From positions 1 to 32,586 of the IMG/VR virus record IMGVR_UViG_3300032397_000047: 32,586 bases of DNA, one strand, 5' to 3'. A program made the position numbers and the translations under genes. Each line of letters opens with the position of its first letter. Position 1 is the first letter of the stretch. Positions 21,985 to 29,808 of the stretch are shown piece after piece. The stretch comes from a virus. The notes below the pieces were generated by a model that saw nothing but the letters and a program-made list of their open reading frames with translations, was not told the DNA's origin and made no database searches.

Positions 21985-22150
21985 AGTGCCGTATGCCTTG
22001 CCGCCACTTAGCGCGTTGACGATCGCCGTGATCGACGAGCCGAGTGGTACCAAGGCATTCATACGCGCCGATTTCGCAGCGCACCCGTCGATCATAATGG
22101 AAGTGCGGGCACGCGGTGCCAAGACAGTCGTGAGGGGAGGAAAAGCATGA
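21974..22150 (+). CDS. Small unknown protein, 58 aa
   Basis: Two adjacent ATG codons at 21974 and 21977 overlap the recA stop; the frame ends with an ATGA overlap onto the next gene. The product (MMTEVPYALPPLSALTIAVI, then DEPSGTKAFIRADFAAHPSI) looks like a compact alpha-beta peptide. The double overlap supports it as real. No family is recognised. Confidence 0.6.
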   Translation: MMTEVPYALPPLSALTIAVIDEPSGTKAFIRADFAAHPSIIMEVRARGAKTVVRGGKA

Positions 22151-22533
22151 GCTGTACGACAATCGTGGTGAATGGCAAAGCTGTGGGGTTTGCGTGCGCA
22201 CGTACTTCTGGAAAGCGGTGCGTGCAGTGCGGCGCACGCGCAGGAGCACTCTGTGACTTCCCGCTGAAGGGGGCGAAGGCGGGGCAGACCTGCAGTCGCT
22301 CCCTGTGCGAGAAATGTCTCGTGAAGGTCGGCGCCGCGCTCGACTACTGCCCGCAGCACGCGGCTATGACGACGCGCGCACGCCCTAAGCCTGACATCAC
22401 CCTCACGAGGCCTCGGCGAACCTGGGAGGGATCAAAACCCTTGACCGCGACGTTGCTGGCGCCGCCGCCGCCCTTGCGCACGTTGGAGGACGCGGTTGAG
22501 GAGTTTGATCAGACACCGCTGGTGCGCCGATGA
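22147..22533 (+). CDS. Cysteine-rich zinc-binding-like protein, 128 aa
   Basis: GGGGAGG lies upstream of the ATG. Cysteines at 17, 25, 28, 36, 49, 54, 57 and 68 plus H71 (RCVQCGARAGALCDFPL, SRSLCEKC, DYCPQH) would bind two zinc ions. The spacing recurs in small phage zinc-finger proteins. The C-terminal half is proline-rich and likely disordered. It overlaps genes on both sides, between recA and the Mre11-like gene, and may contact DNA or recombination proteins. That role is inference. Confidence 0.7.
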   Translation: MSCTTIVVNGKAVGFACARTSGKRCVQCGARAGALCDFPLKGAKAGQTCSRSLCEKCLVKVGAALDYCPQHAAMTTRARPKPDITLTRPRRTWEGSKPLTATLLAPPPPLRTLEDAVEEFDQTPLVRR

Positions 22534-23648
22534 GGATCGCAGCCGTTTCAGACCCGCACGTAGGCAACTTCCCGAAGTTCGGCGGTGCGCACGTTTCGGG
22601 GATCAACGAGCGGTGCACCGCTTCGTTGCAGTCTCTCCACCGCGCCGTGCATGCGGCGAACAAGCATGAGTGCGAGTACTTCGTGGTGAATGGCGACCTG
22701 TTCGATACCGACACGCCCACGCCGCAAGTCGAGGCGGCAGTGATCAGCGCCTTGCAGCCGTTCAATGGCGACGTTCACTTGATCGTAGGCAACCACGACC
22801 AGCGGAGCATGTCAGAGGGCGACCACGCCCTTGGCCCCCTCAACGCGCACCGGACAGCTGGCGGGGAGATCGTCGTCCACGAAGTACCTGGCGTGATCGA
22901 GGTTGATGGGCACCGCATTCTCTTCGCCCCGTTCAACCAGAGCGCTGTGGGGGAGTGGCTGCCGCAGCTCCTCGCTATGCACAAGCCGCACACGGTGTTC
23001 GCGCACTTCGGCATTATCGACTCCAAGACGCCGGAGTTCCTCAGGCACGCCGGCGCGGACGCGCACGATTGGGAGAGCCTGCGTGAGATGATGGATCGCG
23101 CCGGCACGCGCCTCCTGTGTGTTGGGAACTGGCATGACCACGGATCGTGGACATCCAAGCAATCGCGCATCGAGCAGGTGGGCGCGCTGACGCCTACAGG
23201 CTTCGACAACCTCGGACCAACTTTCGGGCGCGTGTTACTGATCGACACAGGTGTTGATCCGAGTAAGCAGGTCAAGGCAGTGAAGATCTCCGGCCCACGC
23301 TTCGTGAAGCTCGTGTGGGGTTCTGACCTCGCGCATCAGCTCGCTGGCCACGGCACCTGCATCTACGCGCACATGGAGGCGGAGCCTACGGAGCTGCCTG
23401 CAGCTCGGGCATGGTTGAAAGGGCCAGGGGTGCAAGCCGGGATCAAGGACTACACACTGGTGCCGAGTAAGGTGTCGGCAGTAAAGCAAGCGCGAGCGGC
23501 GGCGAAGGCCACCTCGCAAGCGAGCAACATGCGGGAAGCTCTGGAGGCGTATATCGCCAAGATGCCGGTGCCTGGTGCCGTTGATCGCGGCGCAGTGAGT
23601 CGAAGAGTGCAAGGGTACTTGAAGGCAGTAGGAGGGCTGAATGAGTGA
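22530..23648 (+). CDS. Mre11/SbcD-like nuclease (T4 gp47-type)
   Basis: A 372-residue calcineurin-like phosphoesterase. Motifs in order are SDPHVG (D8, H10), NGDLFD (D56), GNHD (N88-H89), FAHFG (H159) and GNWHDHG (H202, H204), the two-manganese site of Mre11 nucleases. The C-terminal 80 residues are helical and could bind Rad50. The Rad50-like gene follows after one exonuclease gene, so the pair should process double-strand ends for RecA, as gp46/gp47 do in T4. Confidence 0.85.
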   Translation: MRIAAVSDPHVGNFPKFGGAHVSGINERCTASLQSLHRAVHAANKHECEYFVVNGDLFDTDTPTPQVEAAVISALQPFNGDVHLIVGNHDQRSMSEGDHALGPLNAHRTAGGEIVVHEVPGVIEVDGHRILFAPFNQSAVGEWLPQLLAMHKPHTVFAHFGIIDSKTPEFLRHAGADAHDWESLREMMDRAGTRLLCVGNWHDHGSWTSKQSRIEQVGALTPTGFDNLGPTFGRVLLIDTGVDPSKQVKAVKISGPRFVKLVWGSDLAHQLAGHGTCIYAHMEAEPTELPAARAWLKGPGVQAGIKDYTLVPSKVSAVKQARAAAKATSQASNMREALEAYIAKMPVPGAVDRGAVSRRVQGYLKAVGGLNE

Positions 23649-24231
23649 AGTCGACAATCAGCAGTGGGTCGTGTTGGATCTGGAAACAGAGGGGCTTGTC
23701 CCGTCGCAGTGCCGGGTCTTGGAGTGCGCTGCGATCCACGTAGGCCGTAAGGATCTGCAGACGCACAGCGCGGTATCGTGGTTGGTGACGCACGGGTCGC
23801 CTGGCTACATGGACGCGTTCGTGCAGGAGATGCACACCAGGAGCGGGCTCTTGGCAGCGCTCGACGCTGACCGGTCCTTCCTCGCATCGACGAACCAGCT
23901 ACTGGATGACGCGCACCCTTGGCTGGATCGCGCGCTGACGGCGCACTTTGCCAGTGTCAGCCCAGCGCTTCGCAGCATTGTGCTCGTGGGGAACTCGATT
24001 CACTTCGACCGGGCGTTCTTGGAGCAGCACTGCCCGGTGGCGTGCAAGTACCTGCACCATCGCATGATCGACGTGAGTGGCTTGCGTATGCTGTACCGCG
24101 CGTGGGTCGGCGAACCGCAGTCTGCAGAGAGTAAGGACGCGCACCGTGCGCTGAGCGACTGCAACATGTCGCTCACCGACCTTCGCTGGTTTGCGCGCAA
24201 CGTGTTCTTCAACAACTCAGTGCCGTTGTGA
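23641..24231 (+). CDS. DEDDh exonuclease, oligoribonuclease-like
   Basis: A 196-residue protein with all five catalytic residues: VVLDLETEGL (D13, E15), GNSIHFDRAFL (D123), and AHRALSDC (H168, D173). The sentence RVLECAAIHVG and YLHHRMIDVSGL matches oligoribonuclease (Orn) closely. Orn clears 2-5 nt RNA; phage relatives may also trim DNA ends. The gene overlaps the Mre11-like gene by 8 bases and the Rad50-like gene by 4 bases, so it is translated with the complex and may share its substrates. Confidence 0.85.
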   Translation: MSEVDNQQWVVLDLETEGLVPSQCRVLECAAIHVGRKDLQTHSAVSWLVTHGSPGYMDAFVQEMHTRSGLLAALDADRSFLASTNQLLDDAHPWLDRALTAHFASVSPALRSIVLVGNSIHFDRAFLEQHCPVACKYLHHRMIDVSGLRMLYRAWVGEPQSAESKDAHRALSDCNMSLTDLRWFARNVFFNNSVPL

Positions 24232-25880
24232 GGATCAAGTCTGTCGAGCTGCGCGACTTCATGTCGCACGTCAGCACGAAGGCGGTGTTCCCTGAGCGCG
24301 GCATCGTTCTACTGCGGGGCGCTAACGGCGCAGGGAAGAGCGCGATCAGCGAAGCAGTGAGTGTCGGGCTGTGGAACAAGCCGCTCCGCGGTCGAGGGCA
24401 GCAACGAGGCCTCTCGCTGTGGGCGTCCCCTAAAGGGGCGCTGCAGGTTGAGGTAGACGACCTCGTTGTCAGCCGTTCTGCGAAGGGCAAGGCGACGTGG
24501 CACCGCGCTGGCGAAGCGCCTGAGAAGTTCGAGAACGCACGGAAGGCGCAGGAAGAGCTTGAGCGCGTGATTGGCGAGCACGCCGTGTGGTCGCGCGTCA
24601 GCGTGTTCAGCTCGCAGGACGCGGCGCACTTCTCAACGGCCACGGACAGCGAGCGTAAGCGGCTCATCGAGTCGTTGCTCGGGTTGCTGGTGTTCGACGA
24701 GGCGAGTGAGGCGTGCCGTAAGGACTGCCGGGCGAAGCGGCAGGAGCTGGACACGGCCCGTGGCCAGGCCCGGTTGCTGGAGGAGCGGGTGCGCGGGCTA
24801 GAAGACCGCCTGATTGCTGAGACTACACCTGAGGCAGTCGAGCACGCAGGCAAGCCCGTCACCCTCGCCACGCTCCCTGCAGTGCGCGAGAAGCTGGCCG
24901 CGGTGCAAGGGGCCGTCGACCCCAAGGCCAAAGCGGTACGCGCTGCGATGGCGCACGTGGCGGACGCGCGCGTGGAGCGCGCACGCTGTGAGCAGGTCGT
25001 TACGAGGGCTACTGCGCAGCTCAGCCGGGCCCAGCAGGGGCGGTGCAGCACGTGCGGGGCACAACTGCCCCCTGGGGGGTTGGACAGCGCTGTAGGGGCG
25101 CACAGGGCGGCCGTGCAAGCCCTCGCGGAGCAAGACAAGTTGCTGGCCCACGCCCAGCGTGCGCACGACAGCGCGCTGCAGGCGCGCGAGGTGGCTGGGG
25201 CGGCAGCGGAGCGCGCTGGGGAGGCCCTCGCGGAATTGCGGGCGTGGGAGGCAGCCATGGCGGGAGTAACAAGCCGCCGCACCGTTGTCGCCGAGCGCTT
25301 GGAAGACGCGCAGGAGGAACTAGACACAGCACGAGCGGAAGAATCTAGCGTGGCTGAAGCGCTGGCGGAGCTGCAGGCGGCGGACGACGTGCTGAGCGTG
25401 AGCGGTGTGCGGAGCCACATGCTGCACCAGGCCTTGGCCGGCATCGAGGCAGTGGCGAACGTCTGGCTGAGCCGCCTCGCCCTAATCGGAGATTACGCGC
25501 TGACGCTCTCGCTGAAGCCTTACACGGAGAACGCGAAGGGTGCGGTGAAGGACGCGATCTCTCTGGAGATCGAAGGCGCAGGCAACGGGCAAGGTTACGC
25601 CGCGACCTCTGGCGGCGAGAAGCGACGGATCGACGTGGCACTCCTGCTCGCATTGGCGGAGGTAGCGGCAGGATCGAGCAGCCGCGCCCCTGGCACGCTG
25701 TTCTTCGACGAGTGCTTCGACACGTTGGACGCTGAAGGGCGCGACTCAGTGCTGGAGGTTCTGGAGGAGATGGCGGAGCAGTGTTGCGTCGTGTTGATCA
25801 CGCACGCGACTTCCTGGCCGCGTGTGGAAGCACTGGCTGCGGCTTGTTGGGTTGTGGAAGGCGGAAAAGTGGTGGGATGA
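24228..25880 (+). CDS. Rad50/SbcC-like ATPase (T4 gp46-type)
   Basis: GTG start overlapping the exonuclease stop; 550 residues. Walker A GANGAGKS (31-38), Q-loop VFSSQDAAHF (about 126-135), coiled coil from 165 on. The zinc hook is CSTC at 273-276, then a second coil. The ABC signature is TSGGEKRRIDVALLLALAE (about 462), with Walker B and D-loop in TLFFDECFDTLDAEG. At 550 residues it has short coils, like phage gp46 proteins and unlike 1000-residue cellular SbcC. A 23-bp segment of it (25087-25109) recurs in the non-coding region at 7159. Confidence 0.9.
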   Translation: MRIKSVELRDFMSHVSTKAVFPERGIVLLRGANGAGKSAISEAVSVGLWNKPLRGRGQQRGLSLWASPKGALQVEVDDLVVSRSAKGKATWHRAGEAPEKFENARKAQEELERVIGEHAVWSRVSVFSSQDAAHFSTATDSERKRLIESLLGLLVFDEASEACRKDCRAKRQELDTARGQARLLEERVRGLEDRLIAETTPEAVEHAGKPVTLATLPAVREKLAAVQGAVDPKAKAVRAAMAHVADARVERARCEQVVTRATAQLSRAQQGRCSTCGAQLPPGGLDSAVGAHRAAVQALAEQDKLLAHAQRAHDSALQAREVAGAAAERAGEALAELRAWEAAMAGVTSRRTVVAERLEDAQEELDTARAEESSVAEALAELQAADDVLSVSGVRSHMLHQALAGIEAVANVWLSRLALIGDYALTLSLKPYTENAKGAVKDAISLEIEGAGNGQGYAATSGGEKRRIDVALLLALAEVAAGSSSRAPGTLFFDECFDTLDAEGRDSVLEVLEEMAEQCCVVLITHATSWPRVEALAAACWVVEGGKVVG

Positions 25881-26380
25881 TGGATGATCTAGAAATGCTC
25901 AAGACAATGCAGGCAGAGGCTGCGATCTGGACTCGGTATAACTTCCCTGACCAGCGGACTTATCAGCCGCTCCTCGGCATGGTGGAGGAGCTAGGCGAGT
26001 TGTGGGATGCGGAGACCACATCGCTTCAGCTGGATGCGTTGGCGGACATGTTGATCTTCGCTACCAACTTCTGCACGCACTTAGGCCTGGACGTTGTCGA
26101 GGTTTGGCAGCACCGAAGGCCGTTCTCGATCAGCGGCACGCAAGGGCACGCAAGGGCGATGTCCTCGGCGCTGGGCAGGGTTGCGCACTGCCAGCTCAAG
26201 CAGGAGCAAGGTATTCGCGGAGATCAAGAGACGCATCGTCGTAACCTCAGCAACGAGCTAGGAGCGCTGTTCAGCGTCTTGGACGATCGCGCGAGATCGT
26301 TTGGTGAGGGTGTCGTTGCCCTCGCGTTCAGGGTGTGGCGTGAGGAAGTGAAGCCGCGAAACTGGCGGCCGATTCCCTGA
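25877..26380 (+). CDS. MazG-like NTP pyrophosphohydrolase
   Basis: ATG at 25877 overlaps the Rad50 stop; 167 residues. The first half has GMVEELGELWDA and LDALADMLIFATNFC, the helical E-rich and D-rich metal motifs of MazG/all-alpha NTP pyrophosphatases. The second half (LGRVAHCQLKQEQGIRGDQE, then LFSVLDDRARSFGEGV and VWREEVKPRNW) repeats the pattern with weaker catalytic residues. It may hydrolyse non-canonical nucleotides or lower (p)ppGpp. It lies just before the base-modification block, so it might remove competing nucleotides; that link is inference. Confidence 0.75.
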   Translation: MMDDLEMLKTMQAEAAIWTRYNFPDQRTYQPLLGMVEELGELWDAETTSLQLDALADMLIFATNFCTHLGLDVVEVWQHRRPFSISGTQGHARAMSSALGRVAHCQLKQEQGIRGDQETHRRNLSNELGALFSVLDDRARSFGEGVVALAFRVWREEVKPRNWRPIP

Positions 26381-26443
26381 AAGAGTTGACCTCGCGCTGC
26401 CAGCAAGCGACAACTACGGTGCGGCCAGAAGGAGGCTTGGGTA

Positions 26444-27142
26444 ATGGGGAAGACTTACGCACTCGCAGAGTGCTTCGAGACGATCCAAGGGGAAGGATCG
26501 TGGGCAGGCACTCCTGCGCTGTTCATCAGGCTGGCAGGTTGTAACCTGTGGAGCGGTCGTGCTGAAGACCGGCAGCGCGATGCGAAGCGCAATCAAGCTC
26601 AGTGCCCGCTGTTCTGCGACACCGACTTCGTGCCCCGCCTGAAAATGTCTGCCGACGAGATCGTGGCGGTAGTTTCCGCGTATGCAGAAAAAGGCGGGCG
26701 GCTAGCTGTGATCACAGGCGGCGAGCCGCTGCTTCAGCTGGACCACGACATCGCTTCAAAGATGCTGGATTTCCTGCAAGTCGCGATCGAGACGAATGGC
26801 ACAGTCGCGATGGGCCCCGAGCTGGCGCAGCTTACGGCGCGCCAGCTCGATCATGCGCGGTTGTGGATCACGTGCTCGCCGAAGCATGCTGCAGACAAGC
26901 TCCTGCTTGATCCGCACGCTGTGAGCGAGCTGAAGGTGGTATACCCGAACTACGATCCCCTTCAGTACGCGGCGTGGGTGCGCCCCGGCACCAAGCTCTA
27001 CGTGCAGCCTGCAGCGTCGCAGTGCGGAGTCGGCGTCTCGGTGTTGGACAAGGTGAACATGACGAACGCAGCCCAGTGGTGCATGGAGCACCCTGCGTGG
27101 TCACTATCCGTGCAAACTCACCGCGTGCTGGGTCTTCCATGA
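26444..27142 (+). CDS. queE: 7-carboxy-7-deazaguanine synthase (QueE), radical SAM
   Basis: A 232-residue protein with GAAGGAGG upstream. It begins [20 protein letters not shown], then [14 protein letters not shown], and [19 protein letters not shown] and AIETNGT, in the order of QueE. It converts carboxy-tetrahydropterin to 7-carboxy-7-deazaguanine (CDG). The Fe-S cysteines are C33, C54 and C58, a C-x20-C-x3-C spacing, whereas QueE relatives of this type show C-x14-C-x2-C. FolE follows with an ATGA overlap. Confidence 0.9.
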   Translation: MGKTYALAECFETIQGEGSWAGTPALFIRLAGCNLWSGRAEDRQRDAKRNQAQCPLFCDTDFVPRLKMSADEIVAVVSAYAEKGGRLAVITGGEPLLQLDHDIASKMLDFLQVAIETNGTVAMGPELAQLTARQLDHARLWITCSPKHAADKLLLDPHAVSELKVVYPNYDPLQYAAWVRPGTKLYVQPAASQCGVGVSVLDKVNMTNAAQWCMEHPAWSLSVQTHRVLGLP

Positions 27143-27723
27143 CCCACCACGAGAAGGCCAAGCAAGGCGTCCGTGAGCTGCTCCTAGTTATGGGAGAAGA
27201 TCCTGAGCGCGAAGGGCTCATAGACACGCCAGCACGTGTTGTGAAGGCGATGCGCGAGATGACGGGTGGCTACGATGAGGATGTTGCCAAGATCCTGTCC
27301 GTTACGTTCGATAGCGGTCAGTATGACCAGGTGATCGTTGTGGCCGGGATCTCCTTCATCTCGATGTGCGAGCACCACTTGCTCCCGTTCTCAGGGCGCG
27401 CGGCAGTGGCGTACCTGCCAGGCAAAGGTACGGAAGGGTATCGTGTCGTGGGCCTGTCGAAGATCCCGCGCGTCGTGGAGGCGTACGCGAGGCGGTTGCA
27501 GCTGCAGGAGAGGATGACGACGCAGATCGCGGATGCGCTTGCCGAGCACCTCAACCCGCGCGGCGTGGCAGTGGTGATCGAGGCCGAGCACTCCTGTATG
27601 GTGTGCCGAGGCGTGCGTAAGCCCGGCGCGAAGATGGGCACGAGCGAGATGCGCGGCACGTTCCGTGAGCGTGCCGAAGCGCGCGCGGAAGTGATGCAGC
27701 TCATCGATCGCTGTTCACGGTGA
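27139..27723 (+). CDS. folE: GTP cyclohydrolase I (FolE)
   Basis: The start at 27139 overlaps the queE stop; 194 residues. The zinc ligands are in [11 protein letters not shown] (C77, H80) and HSCMVCRGV (C153). [20 protein letters not shown] and [14 protein letters not shown] are the signature stretch, and HS at 151-152 is part of the active site. It makes dihydroneopterin triphosphate from GTP, the first step of 7-deazaguanine synthesis. It is a complete T-fold type I enzyme, encoded in the same block as queE and a QueD-like gene. Confidence 0.93.
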   Translation: MTHHEKAKQGVRELLLVMGEDPEREGLIDTPARVVKAMREMTGGYDEDVAKILSVTFDSGQYDQVIVVAGISFISMCEHHLLPFSGRAAVAYLPGKGTEGYRVVGLSKIPRVVEAYARRLQLQERMTTQIADALAEHLNPRGVAVVIEAEHSCMVCRGVRKPGAKMGTSEMRGTFRERAEARAEVMQLIDRCSR

Positions 27724-27847
27724 CGCCCCCGAACAAGGGGCTCTAGTAGGGCCGGCAAACGAGTGACCCTGAAAGACCCAGAGCGCCGCGAGGCACAGTT
27801 CAAGCTCTTAGGCCGGCGTCAGGGCGTCTTCAACGAAGAGAGACCGT

Positions 27848-28198
27848 ATGATCAAGACAGTCATCGCAACGTTCAAAGAGGTCGGGTTTCACTGCTGGCC
27901 CGACGCGCCGGCAGAGGTTTCGTACCTGTGCAGCTCGCATCGGCACGAGTTCTTGATTCGCGTAGAGGCGCGGGTTAGCGGCTCTAACCGTGAGGTTGAG
28001 TTCCACATGCTCAAGCGCGAGGCGAAGCTGGCGATGATCACAGCGTTTGACGCGGCTGAGTGCGGCGGCGAGTTCCAGTTCGGCCACCGCTCCTGCGAGA
28101 TGATCGCGCAACACCTTTATGCCTCCATCCGGTACCCTGTGAGCGCGATTGAAGTCTGGGAGGATCAAGAAAACGGCGCGCGCGTGGAGTTCGTATGA
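27848..28198 (+). CDS. queD: QueD/PTPS-like 6-carboxytetrahydropterin synthase, divergent
   Basis: A 116-residue T-fold protein with three likely zinc histidines: H15 (VGFHCWPDAP), H31 and H33 (SSHRHEFLIRVEA), the HxH pair of PTPS/QueD. REVEFHMLKRE, HRSCEMIAQHLYASI and AIEVWEDQENGARVEF take the places of the DFxxLK, pTsEN and Et segments. It is a divergent short form known next to phage folE and queE genes. It should convert dihydroneopterin triphosphate to the QueE substrate. The 124-base gap before it has no clear gene. It overlaps the glycosyltransferase gene by ATGA. Confidence 0.7.
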   Translation: MIKTVIATFKEVGFHCWPDAPAEVSYLCSSHRHEFLIRVEARVSGSNREVEFHMLKREAKLAMITAFDAAECGGEFQFGHRSCEMIAQHLYASIRYPVSAIEVWEDQENGARVEFV

Positions 28199-29328
28199 AG
28201 ATCCACTACCTGCCCCTTGAGGGATACCGGGAGCGCTACACTGAGCAGCTCCAGCGTTGGACGATTTCGGGGCTGTCGCGCTCGCCACGCGCTGTGGTTC
28301 GGGTGATCCAAGGAACGACGCTCACAGATGAGGTCAATACAGGCTCCGTGCTTGACGCGTACGGTCGGTGCTATTTTGGTGCCACGCAGATCGCCGCCCT
28401 TGTGAAGGCGCTGCAAGAACAGCACCTCGCGCAGAACGACGTGATCTACCTGGATGACATGTTCACGCCAGGCTTCTCAGCGATCCCGTACATCTTGGAG
28501 CAACTGCCTCGGCAGTTCCGGCCTCGGATCTACGTCAGGAATCACGCGCAGAGCGTTGATCCCGACGACTTCACGTTCAACATGCGGCGTTGGATGCGGC
28601 ACTACGAGCAGATGGTGCACCACGCCGAGTCGGTCACCGTGCTCTGCTCCTCAACCGCCCACAAGGAGATGATGCGCGCCGCCTGCCTCGAAGGGGACAT
28701 TCGAGTTGTTGGGCATGTCTACGACTCGCAGGACGTGCTGAGCACTGTCGAAGGTGCGCCTGTGCCTTGGCGTAGCAGAGGGCGGAAGGTGATCTACAGC
28801 TCGCGGCTTGACGCCGAGAAGCAGCCGCACTTTTTCATGGACGTTGTGGAGCGCACGAGAGCGCTGGGCCGCGACATCGAGTTCGTCGTGTGCACCGGCA
28901 GCTCGGAGGTCAAGTCCACGGACGCGACTGCCCTCGCGCGTCTCCGCGGTTTGGAAGAGCAGGGCGCCGTCTTGATCAAGCGCAAGTGCACCAAGCCTGA
29001 GTACTACGGCCATCTCGCGTCTTCCCGCGTTCAGCTCAACACGGCAAAGCAAGACTTCGTGTCCTACACGGCCCTCGAAGCCAGCACGTTCTCCACGCAC
29101 ACGCTCGCGCCTGCGTTCAGGTCATTTCCTGAGGCACTGCGGAACGACCGCGATCATCTGTTCGTGCCGTGGTCGGTTGAGGACGCCGTAGACAAGCTGG
29201 TCGCACTTGTTGACGGGGACGCAACTCCTGACGTCGGCTGGCTTGCGCGTACGCATAGCGGCACCGCTGACCGCATTCTCGATCTCATGTACGGCAGGGA
29301 AATCAAGAACTGGTGGGAGCTTCCATAA
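28195..29328 (+). CDS. GT-B glycosyltransferase (GT4-like)
   Basis: A 377-residue protein. The N-terminal half is a Rossmann-like domain (NDVIYLDDMFTPGFSAIPYI, then ESVTVLCSSTAHKEM). The C-terminal half has VIYSSRLDAEKQPHFFMDVV, the start of the GT4 nucleotide-sugar domain, DIEFVVCTG, and PEYYGHLASSRVQLNTAKQD. It continues FVSYTALEASTFSTHTLAPA, where the ALEA Glu is the E of the EX7E-like donor motif. It is coupled to queD and precedes an unknown and a kinase gene. A sugar donor for a modified base is the natural inference. Cell wall or capsid glycosylation are alternatives. Confidence 0.75.
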   Translation: MKIHYLPLEGYRERYTEQLQRWTISGLSRSPRAVVRVIQGTTLTDEVNTGSVLDAYGRCYFGATQIAALVKALQEQHLAQNDVIYLDDMFTPGFSAIPYILEQLPRQFRPRIYVRNHAQSVDPDDFTFNMRRWMRHYEQMVHHAESVTVLCSSTAHKEMMRAACLEGDIRVVGHVYDSQDVLSTVEGAPVPWRSRGRKVIYSSRLDAEKQPHFFMDVVERTRALGRDIEFVVCTGSSEVKSTDATALARLRGLEEQGAVLIKRKCTKPEYYGHLASSRVQLNTAKQDFVSYTALEASTFSTHTLAPAFRSFPEALRNDRDHLFVPWSVEDAVDKLVALVDGDATPDVGWLARTHSGTADRILDLMYGREIKNWWELP

Positions 29329-29808
29329 ATGGACAATCGCTTGGCGCACCCTGCTCGGCTGGGCGCGCGTCGGTACTGGTTCGGCCCTGAGGTTGAAGGC
29401 GCGTTGTCAGCGGATCAACTCTATACCGTATTTATCCCGAACTTCCTGCGTTCGGACGAGTGGGCACGTGTTCTAGCCGAGCCGCACCTGCGCCAGGTGT
29501 TCCTCACGGAGACTTTCTTGGACTGGCAGTGGCTTTCGACGGTCTGGCAAGCCGTTGCAGAGAAAGGGTACGTGGTCACCAAAGGCGTGATGCTCCAAGA
29601 CGTTCCGGCATTCCTGCGAGTTCGCGAAAGCGCGCCCTGGGGAGGCTCTATCAGCATGATCGTCCGAGTGTTCGGCGCGCCATGGTCCTCTGCGCTCAAG
29701 CCAGGAGATCAGGTTTCGGTGGGCGTGCCTTACTCGATGATTACGATGAGTGTCGGCCAAGGGGTCTTCACTCGCCCGGATCAATACATGAAGGACGTAG
29801 CACCATGA
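29329..29808 (+). CDS. Unknown protein of the 7-deazaguanine block, 159 aa
   Basis: It starts right after the glycosyltransferase stop (no gap) and ends with an ATGA overlap onto the kinase gene. It begins MDNRLAHPARLGARRYWFGP and continues LYTVFIPNFLRSDEWARVLA, FLDWQWLSTVWQAVAEKGYV and GGSISMIVRVFGAP. It is a mixed alpha-beta domain with many Trp residues, few Cys and no Walker or SAM motif. I do not recognise it. Its position between a glycosyltransferase and a kinase/nucleotidyltransferase gene makes it a candidate base-modification enzyme or partner. Confidence 0.7.
   Translation: MDNRLAHPARLGARRYWFGPEVEGALSADQLYTVFIPNFLRSDEWARVLAEPHLRQVFLTETFLDWQWLSTVWQAVAEKGYVVTKGVMLQDVPAFLRVRESAPWGGSISMIVRVFGAPWSSALKPGDQVSVGVPYSMITMSVGQGVFTRPDQYMKDVAP

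Noticed and set aside
27724-27847. preQ1-type riboswitch before queD
   Set aside because: The gap has only a 4-bp stem (CCCC/GGGG) and two GCCGGC palindromes, and no match to the preQ1-I pattern.
27763-27978. GTG-started frame of 71 codons between folE and queD
   Set aside because: No ribosome binding site and most of it overlaps the well-supported queD frame; the first 25 residues look protein-like but that is too little.
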